The notes under the pieces are model-generated. The model had not been told where the DNA came from and ran no database searches. It saw only the letters and a list, made by a program, of their open reading frames with translations. From positions 1 through 40,464 of the forward strand of contig JARYMI010000027.1 in assembly GCA_029907205.1 (NCBI GenBank): DNA of 40,464 nt, read 5' to 3'. This DNA is from Clostridiales bacterium (GTDB taxonomy: Bacteria; Acidobacteriota; Aminicenantia; Aminicenantales; UBA8522). The position numbers and the translations under genes were made by a program. How positions within the stretch are numbered: position 1 is the first letter of the stretch; every line of letters begins with the position of its first letter. Positions 17,055 to 25,977 of this stretch are shown piece by piece.

Positions 17055-17434
17055 TGAAAGAAAAGAAAAAAGAGTACGACGAGAGCAAGATCACGGGTTT
17101 TTTTGACAAAGACACGGAGTTCCAGGGCGACCTTTCGTTCAGGGGCTCTTTTCGCATCGACGGCTATTTCAAGGGAAGGATAAACTCCGAGTCGATGTTG
17201 ATCATAGGCGAGCAAGGAAAGGTAGAAGCTGATATAAAGGTGGGCTATCTCGTTGTCAACGGCGAAGTGAAAGGAAACATCCAGGCTGCGGATAAGGTGG
17301 AAATCCATTCTCGAGGCCGGGTCATCGGCACTGTCAGCGCTCCCAGGCTGGCCGTAGAAGAGGGCGCTCACATGGAAGCCAACTGCCACGCGGGAGAACA
17401 GGCGGCGTTACCGCCGGCTGAACCAAAGGACTGA
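17051..17434 (+). CDS. Bactofilin family cytoskeletal protein
   Basis: Bactofilins polymerise into nucleotide-free filaments that position wall or polar machinery and, in myxobacteria, ParABS. The 127-residue protein carries the beta-helical DUF583 core at about residues 15-110 (GFFDKDTEFQGDLSFRG, RIDGYFKGRINS, GEVKGNIQAADKVEIH). The N-terminal tail is short and lysine-rich. The start overlaps parB by 4 bases (ATGA). The link to ParABS makes a role in segregation or polar scaffolding plausible, as in Myxococcus BacP with ParABS, but this is inferred. Confidence 0.92.
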   Translation: MMKEKKKEYDESKITGFFDKDTEFQGDLSFRGSFRIDGYFKGRINSESMLIIGEQGKVEADIKVGYLVVNGEVKGNIQAADKVEIHSRGRVIGTVSAPRLAVEEGAHMEANCHAGEQAALPPAEPKD

Positions 17435-17445
17435 CCGGGAGAAGG

Positions 17446-18174
17446 GTGTTGAAAAAGGCCGTTGCCGTGATTCCCTGCCGCTACGGGTCGAGCCGCTTTC
17501 CGGGCAAACCGCTTGCTCTTATCCTGGGGAAGCCGATGATTCAATGGGTTTATGAGGGAATCAAGCAGGCCGAGTTCGTGGACAGAGTAATCATTGCCAC
17601 AGACGACGAGAGAATTCTTGGGGCAGCTGAAGCCTTTAGCGCTGAAGCGATAATGACATCGTCCGGCCATCGCACGGGGACAGAGAGAGTGGCCGAGGTT
17701 GCCCGGACGCTCGAGGTTCCGTTGGTTATCAACGTTCAGGGCGATGAACCTCTCATCACAGGAGAAATGGTGGATGTCCTGGTCAGGGCTCTCCAGGACG
17801 GTTCGACACAAATGGCTTCGCTCATGGCGAAGGTCTTTGACCTCAGTCTCATCGGGGACCCTAACATCGTTAAAGTCGTAGCCGACAGCCAGGGGACTGC
17901 CCTGTATTTTTCCCGGTCGCCCCTCCCCTATCAGGCGCCTGATTTTTTCTACCAGCACATCGGAGCTTACGGCTTTCAGCGGGATTTTCTTCTGAAGCTT
18001 GTCGAGATGTCAAGGTCGGGGCTCGAGAAGGCCGAGAACCTGGAGCAGCTCAGAGCGATTGAAAACGGGCATAAAATAAGAATGATCGAAATCCCTCGGC
18101 CGACCTTGAGCGTGGACACGCCAGAGGATATAATCAGAGTCGAAAATTATCTGAAGACGCGGGAAAATGGCTAA
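17446..18174 (+). CDS. kdsB: 3-deoxy-manno-octulosonate cytidylyltransferase KdsB
   Basis: KdsB activates KDO with CTP to CMP-KDO for LPS inner-core assembly. In its 242 residues the nucleotide-binding N-terminus [18 protein letters not shown] is near-perfect, followed by [10 protein letters not shown] and the C-terminal [17 protein letters not shown]. The start is GTG at 17446 or TTG at 17449. The GGGAG ahead is spaced slightly better for the TTG. It overlaps pyrG by 8 bases; pyrG supplies the CTP it uses. Confidence 0.95.
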   Translation: MLKKAVAVIPCRYGSSRFPGKPLALILGKPMIQWVYEGIKQAEFVDRVIIATDDERILGAAEAFSAEAIMTSSGHRTGTERVAEVARTLEVPLVINVQGDEPLITGEMVDVLVRALQDGSTQMASLMAKVFDLSLIGDPNIVKVVADSQGTALYFSRSPLPYQAPDFFYQHIGAYGFQRDFLLKLVEMSRSGLEKAENLEQLRAIENGHKIRMIEIPRPTLSVDTPEDIIRVENYLKTRENG

Positions 18175-19798
18175 GCCAAAATACATCTTTGTAACGGGCG
18201 GCGTGCTTTCGGCCCTGGGCAAGGGGATAGCAGCCGCTTCGATCGGCCGGCTGCTGGAGAGCCACGGCTACAAGATCACTATTCAAAAATTCGACCCTTA
18301 CCTGAACGTTGACCCCGGGACGATGAGCCCTTTCCAGCACGGCGAAGTCTATGTCACAGACGACGGCGCCGAGACAGACCTGGACCTGGGGCATTACGAG
18401 AGGTTTACATCAACACGGACGACCAAGGCGCACAACTGGACTGCCGGCAAGGTCTATGAGTCGATCATCCGCAAGGAGCGAAAGGGTGAGTATCTGGGCA
18501 AGACCGTCCAGGTCATCCCGCATGTGACCGATGAGATCAAGAAAGCGTTCGCTGCCGTCTCGGACGAGAACGACATTATCATTGTGGAGATCGGCGGGAC
18601 GGTCGGAGATATCGAGAGCCTTCCATTTCTCGAAGCCACGAGACAAATGAGGTTGGCTCTGGGAGCAGAAAATACTCTTTTTGTCCACCTCACCCTGGTG
18701 CCGTACATCGCCACTTCGGGCGAACTCAAGAGCAAACCGACGCAGCACAGTGTCCGTGAACTCAGGGCCATAGGAATTCAGCCAGACATCATCCTCTGCC
18801 GGACGGATAGGTTCCTGACAGCCGATATCAAGGGGAAAATATCGCTGTTCACGAATGTCCCTCTCGAAGCGGTTATCACCGCCAAGGATGTCGATAACAT
18901 CTACGAGATCCCGCTGATCTTCGCTTCAGAGGGGTTGGATGCGTACATCTTGAAAAAGCTCAATCTGCCCAAGAAGCGGAGAAGCCTTGGTCCCTGGCGC
19001 ACTTTCGTCGACCGGATGAAAAATCCCCTGGATGAAGTAACCATCGGGCTTGTCGGAAAATATGCGGGGCTTCAGGACTCCTATCTCAGCCTGAAGGAAG
19101 CCCTCGTCCATGGGGGAGTGGCGCATGGGCTTAAAGTCAATATTTGTTGGATTGAAGCCGAAACTCTGGAAAAAAGCCAAGCCAAAGATATCCTGGGAGA
19201 TAAAGATGGAATCCTTGTTCCTGGAGGCTTCGGCATCAGGGGCATTGAGGGAAAAATCAGGGCCGTCGCTTTCGCCCGCAAGAATCGAGTTCCCTATTTT
19301 GGCATCTGCCTGGGGATGCAGTGCGCGGCCGTCGAATTTGCCAGGAACGTCGCCGGGCTCGAGGGAGCCAACAGCACGGAGTTCGACCCCCGCACTCCGC
19401 ACAAGATTTTTTTCCTCTGGCGGGAGCTGCGTCCGGACCATGACCTGGGCGGGACGATGCGGCTGGGCCAGTATGCCTGCCGCCTTGAAAAAAATTCCTT
19501 TTCCTATAGAGCCTATAGGAAAACTATTATTTACGAGCGCCACCGCCATCGCTACGAGTTCAACCCCGCTTACGAGGAGAAACTGGCCCGGGCCGGTCTT
19601 TTTTTCGCCGGCCGAAACCTAAGGCACAACCTCGTTGAGATCATCGAACTTAGAGACCATCCCTGGTTTGTCGGGTGTCAGTTCCATCCGGAATTCAAGT
19701 CCAGGCCGTTGACATCCCATCCTTTGTTTAAAGATTTTATCGGAGCGAGCTATGTCCATCGACTCAAGAGGGTCAAGAGAAATCAAGGTCAGCGATAA
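18167..19798 (+). CDS. pyrG: CTP synthase
   Basis: CTP synthase aminates UTP to CTP using glutamine and ATP. The 543-residue protein has the synthetase domain first ([20 protein letters not shown], and [19 protein letters not shown]). The class I glutaminase domain comes second, with the nucleophile elbow GICLGMQ and the catalytic HPE (FHPEFKSRP). It is placed between kdsB and kdsA, overlapping both, which ties CTP supply to CMP-KDO production. Confidence 0.97.
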   Translation: MAKPKYIFVTGGVLSALGKGIAAASIGRLLESHGYKITIQKFDPYLNVDPGTMSPFQHGEVYVTDDGAETDLDLGHYERFTSTRTTKAHNWTAGKVYESIIRKERKGEYLGKTVQVIPHVTDEIKKAFAAVSDENDIIIVEIGGTVGDIESLPFLEATRQMRLALGAENTLFVHLTLVPYIATSGELKSKPTQHSVRELRAIGIQPDIILCRTDRFLTADIKGKISLFTNVPLEAVITAKDVDNIYEIPLIFASEGLDAYILKKLNLPKKRRSLGPWRTFVDRMKNPLDEVTIGLVGKYAGLQDSYLSLKEALVHGGVAHGLKVNICWIEAETLEKSQAKDILGDKDGILVPGGFGIRGIEGKIRAVAFARKNRVPYFGICLGMQCAAVEFARNVAGLEGANSTEFDPRTPHKIFFLWRELRPDHDLGGTMRLGQYACRLEKNSFSYRAYRKTIIYERHRHRYEFNPAYEEKLARAGLFFAGRNLRHNLVEIIELRDHPWFVGCQFHPEFKSRPLTSHPLFKDFIGASYVHRLKRVKRNQGQR

Positions 19799-20603
19799 GG
19801 TCAAGGTTGGAGGCAAGACGCCGCTTTTCCTGATCGCAGGGCCCTGTGTCATCGAGAGCGAGGAGCATGCGTTCTCTCTGGCCGGCCAAATCAAGGCCAT
19901 CTGCGCGAACATCGGGCTGCCGCTCATCTTCAAAGCTTCGTATGATAAAGCCAACCGCTCATCGGTGAGGTCGTTCCGGGGGCCCGGGCTGGAAAAAGGC
20001 CTGGCTGTCCTCAAACGCATAAAACACGAGCTTGAGATTCCTGTGCTCTCAGACGTGCACGAAACAGTCCAGGTCGAAAAAGCGGCTGAAGTTCTCGACG
20101 TCATCCAGATTCCGGCCTTCCTCTGCCGGCAGACGGATTTGATCATTGAGGCGGCCAGGACTGGGAAGGCGCTGAACCTCAAGAAGGGCCAATTCCTTTC
20201 GCCCCAGGAGATGGCCAATGCGGTGGAGAAAGCCCTGAGCCAGGGGAACCAGAAGATCATCATCACAGAGAGGGGGACATCCTTCGGCTACAACAACCTC
20301 GTCTTTGATGTCAGGTCGATTCCTTTGATGAAGAAATGGGGCTTTCCGGTTGTGATCGACGCCTCCCATGCTGTTCAGAGGCCGGGCGGCAGGGGAGAGG
20401 CTTCGGCCGGGGAGGCCGAGTTCATCCCGCTCATGGTCCAGACCGGGGTCGCTGCCGGCGCGGACGGGGTCTTTATCGAGGTCCACGACAACCCGCCGCA
20501 AGCACTTTCCGATGCTTATAATTCATTGATAATAAATAAATTAGAAGAGGTTCTGACGCGCGCGTTGCGAATCAAGAAAGCCCTCAAAGAGGAGTCGGAG
20601 TGA
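19752..20603 (+). CDS. kdsA: 2-dehydro-3-deoxyphosphooctonate aldolase (KDO-8-P synthase)
   Basis: KdsA condenses arabinose 5-phosphate with phosphoenolpyruvate to KDO 8-phosphate. The 283-residue (beta/alpha)8 enzyme shows [26 protein letters not shown], the [10 protein letters not shown] loop, [18 protein letters not shown] and the C-terminal [12 protein letters not shown] cysteine in IAGPCVIE suggests a metal-dependent class II type, but this needs structural comparison. The ATG has a GGAG site inside the end of pyrG and the overlap is 47 bases. Confidence 0.96.
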   Translation: MSIDSRGSREIKVSDKVKVGGKTPLFLIAGPCVIESEEHAFSLAGQIKAICANIGLPLIFKASYDKANRSSVRSFRGPGLEKGLAVLKRIKHELEIPVLSDVHETVQVEKAAEVLDVIQIPAFLCRQTDLIIEAARTGKALNLKKGQFLSPQEMANAVEKALSQGNQKIIITERGTSFGYNNLVFDVRSIPLMKKWGFPVVIDASHAVQRPGGRGEASAGEAEFIPLMVQTGVAAGADGVFIEVHDNPPQALSDAYNSLIINKLEEVLTRALRIKKALKEESE

Positions 20604-20616
20604 GGTCATCAAACCC

Positions 20617-21588
20617 ATGAAAAAAGATGATGTCATCAAGGCGGGAAAGGAAGTGTTGGAGATAGAGGCCAGGGCCCTGGCGGCCCTCGTTTCCAGGGTG
20701 GATGAAGATTTTGCCCGGGCCGTGGACCTTCTTTTCAACACCAGGGCGCGCGTCATCGTGACGGGCATGGGCAAGTCCGGGCTCGTCGGTCGCAAGATTG
20801 CGGCGACTTTGGCCAGCTGCGGCACGCCGGCCCTGTTCGTCAACCCGGCTGAGGCCGGACACGGAGACCTGGGAATGATCCTCAAGGACGACGTGATTCT
20901 GGCCGTTTCCTACAGCGGAGAAACGCGGGAGATCGTCGACCTTCTCGAGTTCATCAAGAGGATCGGCATTAAGCTCATTACCATTACGGGAAACAGGAAT
21001 TCACGCATCGCCAATTACAGCGACATCGTGCTCGATGCCGGGGTCGAGAGAGAAGCGGGGCCAAAAGGCGTCGTCCCGACAGCGAGCTCGACCGCAGCCC
21101 TGGCCCTCGGTGATGCCCTGGCTATCGCCCTGATGAAAAAGAAAGGGTTAGGAGAAGAGGATTTTGCCCTTTTCCACCCCAAAGGGCAATTAGGGAGAAA
21201 ACTCCTCAAAGTGGGAAGCCTCATGCACACCGGCGGTGAAATCCCGCGCGTCGCGATCGACACGCCGATGATTCAGGTAATTGAGGAGATGACAAGGAAA
21301 AAACTTGGCATGACGTGTGTCGTCGACGCTGAGGAAAAGCTCCGCGGGATCATCACCGACGGCGACCTTCGACGGTCGATGCGGCGGTACCGTGAAGAAC
21401 TTTTTGATAAGACAGCCGCGGAGTGCATGACGCCGGACCCGATAACGATCGGCAAAGAGGACCTGGCTACCGAAGCTCTGAACCTGATGGAGGAGAAGCG
21501 GATAACTTCATTGATTATCAAGAACAGGGAGGGCAAAGTTGAGGGGATCGTCCACCTCCATGACCTGTGGCGGACGGAGATGTTCTGA
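20617..21588 (+). CDS. kdsD: Arabinose-5-phosphate isomerase KdsD (KpsF/GutQ family)
   Basis: KdsD converts ribulose 5-phosphate to arabinose 5-phosphate, the KdsA substrate. In its 323 residues the SIS isomerase domain spans about residues 30-175 (TGMGKSGLVGRKIAATLAS, AVSYSGETREIVDL, VPTASSTAALALGDALA). Two CBS domains follow at about 200-320 (MTCVVDAEEKLRGIITDGD, and ITSLIIKNREGKVEGIVH). It lies 13 bases after kdsA and shares one base with the preferred kdsC start. Confidence 0.95.
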   Translation: MKKDDVIKAGKEVLEIEARALAALVSRVDEDFARAVDLLFNTRARVIVTGMGKSGLVGRKIAATLASCGTPALFVNPAEAGHGDLGMILKDDVILAVSYSGETREIVDLLEFIKRIGIKLITITGNRNSRIANYSDIVLDAGVEREAGPKGVVPTASSTAALALGDALAIALMKKKGLGEEDFALFHPKGQLGRKLLKVGSLMHTGGEIPRVAIDTPMIQVIEEMTRKKLGMTCVVDAEEKLRGIITDGDLRRSMRRYREELFDKTAAECMTPDPITIGKEDLATEALNLMEEKRITSLIIKNREGKVEGIVHLHDLWRTEMF

Positions 21589-22130
21589 TGGCGGACGAAA
21601 GAAAAAGGGCCAGACGGGTCAAAATGATTATCATGGACGTGGACGGGACCTTGACGGACGGCACTCTCATCGTCTTGCCCGACGGCGAGGAAGTTAAGTC
21701 CTATAACGTCAAGGACGGGCTTGGCATCCTGCTCGCGCATCTGGCCGGTATCAAAACGGGAATCATCACAGGCAAGACGTCGCGGGCCCTGGAGAGACGG
21801 GCAGCGAGGCTTGGCATAGACGAGCTTCATCAGGGCATTCTGGACAAGAAGCGCGTGTTAGAAGGAATTCTCGAGAAACACGGGTTAAGAATTGAGGAAG
21901 TCGCCTACATCGGCGATGACCTCGGCGACCTCGAGGTGATTAGGTCGGTAGGGCTTGCTGCTGCCGTGGCCGACGCCCATCCCCTGGTAAAACAGAACAG
22001 CCATTTCATCTGCCGCCAGGAGGGCGGCAAAGGCGCGGTAAGGGAATTTATTGAGTTCATCTTAGAGTCCCAAAAAAAGTGGAGCCTGGTCGAGGAGAAA
22101 GTCAAAAATTTATTCAACGCGAAAGCGTGA
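21588..22130 (+). CDS. kdsC: 3-deoxy-D-manno-octulosonate 8-phosphate phosphatase KdsC
   Basis: KdsC is a HAD-type C0 phosphatase that releases KDO from KDO 8-phosphate. About 180 residues. The HAD motif I is MIIMDVDGTLTDG, motif II ITGKTS, and motif III/IV lies in the region ending YIGDDLGDLEV. I chose the ATG at 21588, which overlaps the kdsD stop (TGATG) and has CGGAG at good spacing. An in-frame ATG at 21567 would add seven residues. Confidence 0.94.
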   Translation: MADERKRARRVKMIIMDVDGTLTDGTLIVLPDGEEVKSYNVKDGLGILLAHLAGIKTGIITGKTSRALERRAARLGIDELHQGILDKKRVLEGILEKHGLRIEEVAYIGDDLGDLEVIRSVGLAAAVADAHPLVKQNSHFICRQEGGKGAVREFIEFILESQKKWSLVEEKVKNLFNAKA

Positions 22131-22181
22131 GCAAACCAGAGTGAAGAGAGAGCCGACCCGTCTGCGCAGGGAGGGAAAGAC

Positions 22182-23552
22182 ATGAGGATCAACCCCAAAA
22201 TCTTCCGGGAGTACGATATCCGCGGAATCGTCGACAAGGACCTGACCGTGGAATTCGTCGAGTTTCTCGGAGAGGGCCTGGGGACGTACTTCCGGGAGCG
22301 CGGGAAAAGGGAAGTGGCCCTGGGAAGAGACTGCCGGCTGAGCTCGCCTGTTTTCGCGGAGGCCATCACCCGGGCGCTTCTTCGAACGGGCTGCAGCGTC
22401 GTTGACCTGGGGATGATTCCCACGCCGCTTCTCTATTTTGCCGTTTTTCATCGGAAACACGAGGCGGCGGTCATGATCACTGGCTCTCACAACCCGCCCG
22501 AGTACAACGGGTTCAAGATGATGGTGGGCGAAGAAACGCTCTACGGCGAGGCCATTCAGGACATCTACGCGATCCTTAGGGATAAGAAAATTGTCAGGGA
22601 TAAGCCAGGAAAAAAATCAGCCTATACCATCATCCCCGACTATGAAGATTACCTGCTGAGGGACATCAGGCTGGAGAAAAAACTCAAGGTCGTCCTGGAC
22701 GCCGGAAACGGCGCAGCCGGTTTTGTCGCTGCACCGGTTTTCAAGAAGTTAGGCTGCGAGGTGGTGGAGCTCTACTGCGAGCCCGACGGGACTTTCCCCA
22801 ACCACCACCCGGACCCAACGCTGCCCGAGGCCATGGAAGAGCTTGTGGCGAGAGTCAAAGAGGAAAAAGCGGATTTCGGGGTCGGCTATGACGGCGACGG
22901 CGACAGGCTGGGCATCGTCGACGACCGGGGACAGCTTCTCTGGGGCGACCAGGTGATGATCGTCTTCTCCAGGGATATCCTGCCCCACCACCCGGGCGCG
23001 GCGGTCATCTCTGAGGTCAAAGCCTCAAAGCTTCTCTATGAGGAGGTAGAGAGGCTGGGCGGCCGGCCGATCATGTGGAAGACAGGCCACTCGCTGATAA
23101 AGAAGAAAATCAGGGAAGAAAAAGCTCTGCTCGCCGGCGAGATGAGCGGCCACATCTTTTTTGCCGACCGGTACTACGGGTTTGACGACGCCATCTATTC
23201 ATCGGCCAGGCTGGCGGAGATTCTCAGCCGTTCGGATAAGAGACTCTCCGGCATGCTGGCCGACCTGCCCAGGACTTTCTATACGCCAGAGATAAGGATC
23301 TATGCGTCGGACGAGGTTAAATTCAAGATCGTGGAAGGCGTCAAAAAAGAGTTGGCCTCAAAATATTCCGTCATCGACATCGACGGAGTCCGGGTGAACT
23401 ATCCTAAGGGCTGGGCGCTGGTCAGGGCCTCAAACACCCAGGCTGTCCTGGTCCTGAGGTTTGAAGCCGAAACTCCAGAAGACCTTAAAGCTATCCGCTT
23501 TGAGGTAGAAAAGACTGTGGAAAGGGCGATCAAGGGGCTGGGAGATTCATGA
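22182..23552 (+). CDS. manB: Phosphomannomutase/phosphoglucomutase
   Basis: Alpha-D-phosphohexomutase that interconverts 6- and 1-phosphates of mannose (and probably glucose). In 456 residues the four-domain family marks are all present. The N-terminus is FREYDIRGIVDKDL, the active-site phosphoserine loop is ITGSHNPPEYNGFK, the metal loop is GYDGDGDRLGIVD, the sugar-binding loop is GEMSGHIFF, and the phosphate-binding loop near the C-terminus is RASNTQAVLVLRFE. A GGGAGGGAAAG site precedes the ATG. The ATGA overlap with manC indicates a GDP-mannose function; AlgC-like dual specificity is possible. Confidence 0.92.
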   Translation: MRINPKIFREYDIRGIVDKDLTVEFVEFLGEGLGTYFRERGKREVALGRDCRLSSPVFAEAITRALLRTGCSVVDLGMIPTPLLYFAVFHRKHEAAVMITGSHNPPEYNGFKMMVGEETLYGEAIQDIYAILRDKKIVRDKPGKKSAYTIIPDYEDYLLRDIRLEKKLKVVLDAGNGAAGFVAAPVFKKLGCEVVELYCEPDGTFPNHHPDPTLPEAMEELVARVKEEKADFGVGYDGDGDRLGIVDDRGQLLWGDQVMIVFSRDILPHHPGAAVISEVKASKLLYEEVERLGGRPIMWKTGHSLIKKKIREEKALLAGEMSGHIFFADRYYGFDDAIYSSARLAEILSRSDKRLSGMLADLPRTFYTPEIRIYASDEVKFKIVEGVKKELASKYSVIDIDGVRVNYPKGWALVRASNTQAVLVLRFEAETPEDLKAIRFEVEKTVERAIKGLGDS

Positions 23553-24637
23553 GCGGGAAAAAGAGCTTTTGCGTTGTCATCATGGCCGGCGGCCGTGGAA
23601 CAAGGTTCTGGCCGCTGAGCCGCGAGAAGCGGCCCAAGCAGTTTTTGCCCATCACGAGCCGCAGGACGATGATCGAGGAGACCGTGGAGCGACTTCTGCC
23701 GCTCGTGTCTTATTCTTCGATCTACACCATTTCTGATGGCGGGCAGGCCAGGCTGATCAAGCGCCTCCTGCCCCGGTTGCCGGAAAAAAATGTCCTGGTC
23801 GAGCCCAAGGCAAAGAACACTGCCGCGTCTTTGATCCTGACCACAGCCAGTGTTTATCTGAGAAACCCCCGGACTGTTGTGGCCGCGCTGTGCGCCGACC
23901 ATCTCATCTCGAAGAGGGATGTCTTCCTGAGAAAGCTCGAGGCTTCGGCTGAGGCGGCGGCAAAAGAAGAGGTGATTATCACGTTTGGCATTCCGCCGAC
24001 TTACCCCGCGACGGGCTACGGTTACATCGAGATCTCCCGGCACAAGGTTCAAAACTTCCGCGGCGAGCGATTCTACCCTGTCGTCAGGTTTAAAGAGAAG
24101 CCTGGGCTCAAACAGGCCAAGGAGTTCGCATCAGACGGCAGGCATTACTGGAATTCAGGGATGTTCATCTGGCGAGCGGACGTGTTTGGCCGGAAACTCG
24201 AACGATATGCGCCGGAATTTTTTCCCTACTGGAAGAGAATCCTCCGCGGCCTGAAAGAAAAAGACGACCGGATACTAAGAGCGGTCTTCAGGGAAATCCC
24301 GGCCACCTCTATTGACTATGCTCTTATGGAAAAAGCTGAGGGCGTCCTGATGACGAGGGGAGATTTCGGCTGGTCTGATGTCGGGTCATGGTCGGCGCTC
24401 GCCGAAATCTGGACAAGAGATGAAGCCAACAACGCGCTTCACGGCGAGAGCCTGGTCATCGATTCTTCGAGCTGTCTCCTCTACAGCCCGCGCAAGCTGA
24501 CAGCTCTTATTGGGCTCCAGGATGTCATCGTCGTCGATACAAAAGATGCCCTTCTTGTCTGCCGGAGGGACCAGGACCAACGGGTCAAGGACATAATCGA
24601 AGCGCTCAAGAAAAGAAACGCCAAAAAATACCTCTAA
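23549..24637 (+). CDS. manC: Mannose-1-phosphate guanylyltransferase
   Basis: ManC transfers GMP from GTP to mannose 1-phosphate to give GDP-mannose for glycans. The 362-residue, single-domain form shows the nucleotidyltransferase signature MAGGRGTRFWPLSREKRPKQFL (read from 15 residues in), EPKAKNTAASL, ATGYGYIE, FKEKPGLK, YWNSGMFIW and DFGWSDVGSW. There is no fused isomerase (cupin) domain. It ends the long plus-strand gene run and stops 9 bases from the convergent beta-propeller gene, with no obvious terminator between. Confidence 0.94.
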   Translation: MSGKKSFCVVIMAGGRGTRFWPLSREKRPKQFLPITSRRTMIEETVERLLPLVSYSSIYTISDGGQARLIKRLLPRLPEKNVLVEPKAKNTAASLILTTASVYLRNPRTVVAALCADHLISKRDVFLRKLEASAEAAAKEEVIITFGIPPTYPATGYGYIEISRHKVQNFRGERFYPVVRFKEKPGLKQAKEFASDGRHYWNSGMFIWRADVFGRKLERYAPEFFPYWKRILRGLKEKDDRILRAVFREIPATSIDYALMEKAEGVLMTRGDFGWSDVGSWSALAEIWTRDEANNALHGESLVIDSSSCLLYSPRKLTALIGLQDVIVVDTKDALLVCRRDQDQRVKDIIEALKKRNAKKYL

Positions 24638-24646
24638 ACAAAAGCT

Positions 24647-25807
24647 CTATCCGGATATCCTGTACTTTATAATTTTTATCGACCCCTCCTCGCCCGTCTC
24701 ATAGGCCCAGAATAGACCCTGGCGGATCGCGGCGCCACGGAAGCAATAAAGGGATCGGGTTGGCCCTGCGACGTGAAAGGCGCCGATAAATTTTCCCTGG
24801 GGAGTGAAGGCGTCAAAAGTTGTGGATTCTTCCTCCCTTTTCTTCCTGTGGGATGAGACAAGAATGTTTCCGTCTGAATCCACTAAGATGTCGAAGAAAG
24901 CCGGCTTTTCTTTGGGAAATTCCGTGTTCTTGACGATATAATCGGGAGCGCCGGGCTTGGTCACGCCACCAACCGATGTCACCATCCCGGCAAAAAACAT
25001 TTCTTTGTCCTTCTCTGTAACTTTCACGGGTTCATACGTGTGGCGAAAAGAAAAAAGCCTGCCTTTTTCGCTTGAGTGGACCTCAATCTCGTAATTTTTT
25101 GAATGGCCGATAATGATTTTTCCGTCCGGAGAGACATCCCAGTAGACCATGGGAGTGAAAGGCTGGGGGATATTGGTCGTTCCCTTCTCAATCCTGATAT
25201 ACCGGTTTCGCCAGACTTGTTGCGTGTAGATAGTATTTTTATGCTCAAGGTCGGAAGAATAGATTTCAATCGAATAATCCTGCGGCCTGTTCTCTTCCCC
25301 GAAATAGGTCTTTTCCATCCCGATGACGATGTTCCCGTCAGGAAGACACCTCCTCCTTTCCGGCCTTCCCTGGCCAAATTGGAAAGGTATTGACTTCAAG
25401 AAACTTCCGTCGGGTGTTAACTGGCTAAGTCGCCTGTTGCCCATGTCCCATACAATCAGCCGTTCTGCCGTGACGGCAATGCAAAAGGGCATATTAAACT
25501 CTCCAGGCCCCTGGCCTTTCCTGCCGATGGTTTTTAAATACCTTCCCGTTGCATCAAATTTCTTGATGTTATTGGCCTTATAATCGCAGAAATAAACACT
25601 GCCGTCTGGGTCCAATTTGATGTCAACCACGCTCTCGAAAAATGCCTCTTCCGGAAGCGAACTTTCGTCAAGGACGAGCTCCGGCACGAAGCGAACAGTT
25701 CCGCCCTTGTAGATTTCTGCCAGGGGCTTAAGAGAGTCCTGGGCCGCGGATAATAGCGCGGCCGCTCCCGTGACAACCCAAAAAAGCCACATTCTATGAT
25801 TTTTCAT
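24647..25807 (-). CDS. Secreted 6-bladed beta-propeller (NHL-like) protein
   Basis: A 386-residue protein with an N-terminal signal peptide (MKNHRMWLFWVVTGAAALLS). Blade-like repeats follow, with the family's recurring KFDATGRYLKTIGRKGQGPGEF, DPDGSVYFCDYKANNIKKFD and LTPDGSFLKSIPF. These match the 6-bladed beta-propeller family (PF17170), common in Bacteroidota and Aminicenantota and of largely unknown function, probably ligand-binding outside the inner membrane. I set the start at 25807, where GAGGGGAGAA precedes the ATG. The open frame runs on to 26290, but that part is antisense to the tldE-like gene and low-complexity. Confidence 0.8.
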   Translation of the reverse strand: MKNHRMWLFWVVTGAAALLSAAQDSLKPLAEIYKGGTVRFVPELVLDESSLPEEAFFESVVDIKLDPDGSVYFCDYKANNIKKFDATGRYLKTIGRKGQGPGEFNMPFCIAVTAERLIVWDMGNRRLSQLTPDGSFLKSIPFQFGQGRPERRRCLPDGNIVIGMEKTYFGEENRPQDYSIEIYSSDLEHKNTIYTQQVWRNRYIRIEKGTTNIPQPFTPMVYWDVSPDGKIIIGHSKNYEIEVHSSEKGRLFSFRHTYEPVKVTEKDKEMFFAGMVTSVGGVTKPGAPDYIVKNTEFPKEKPAFFDILVDSDGNILVSSHRKKREEESTTFDAFTPQGKFIGAFHVAGPTRSLYCFRGAAIRQGLFWAYETGEEGSIKIIKYRISG

Positions 25808-25885
25808 TTCTCCCCTCGCCAGGGATGATAAAACTTTGCTTTTAATGCTGTCAAGCTTATACGCGGGAGGAACAAGATCATTCGG

Positions 25886-25975
25886 GACTTTACGCCCGTC
25901 TGCACGACCGAGTTTTACGGTTTCCAGAAGCGGCACGAGAAATTCCGCCGGCTCAACACCGAGCTCAAGAAATAA
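25886..25975 (+). pseudogene. Peroxiredoxin fragment (remnant)
   Basis: Plus-strand codons read [20 protein letters not shown] and then RRLNTEL, followed by two lysines and a TAA. This is the active-site block of AhpC/TSA or 1-Cys peroxiredoxins, with the peroxidatic cysteine in PVCTTEF. Nothing before the DFT or after NTEL resembles the rest of the roughly 200-residue enzyme, so both ends are gone. It lies in the spacer between the beta-propeller gene and tldE copy 2. Confidence 0.7.
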
Positions 25976-25977
25976 GA

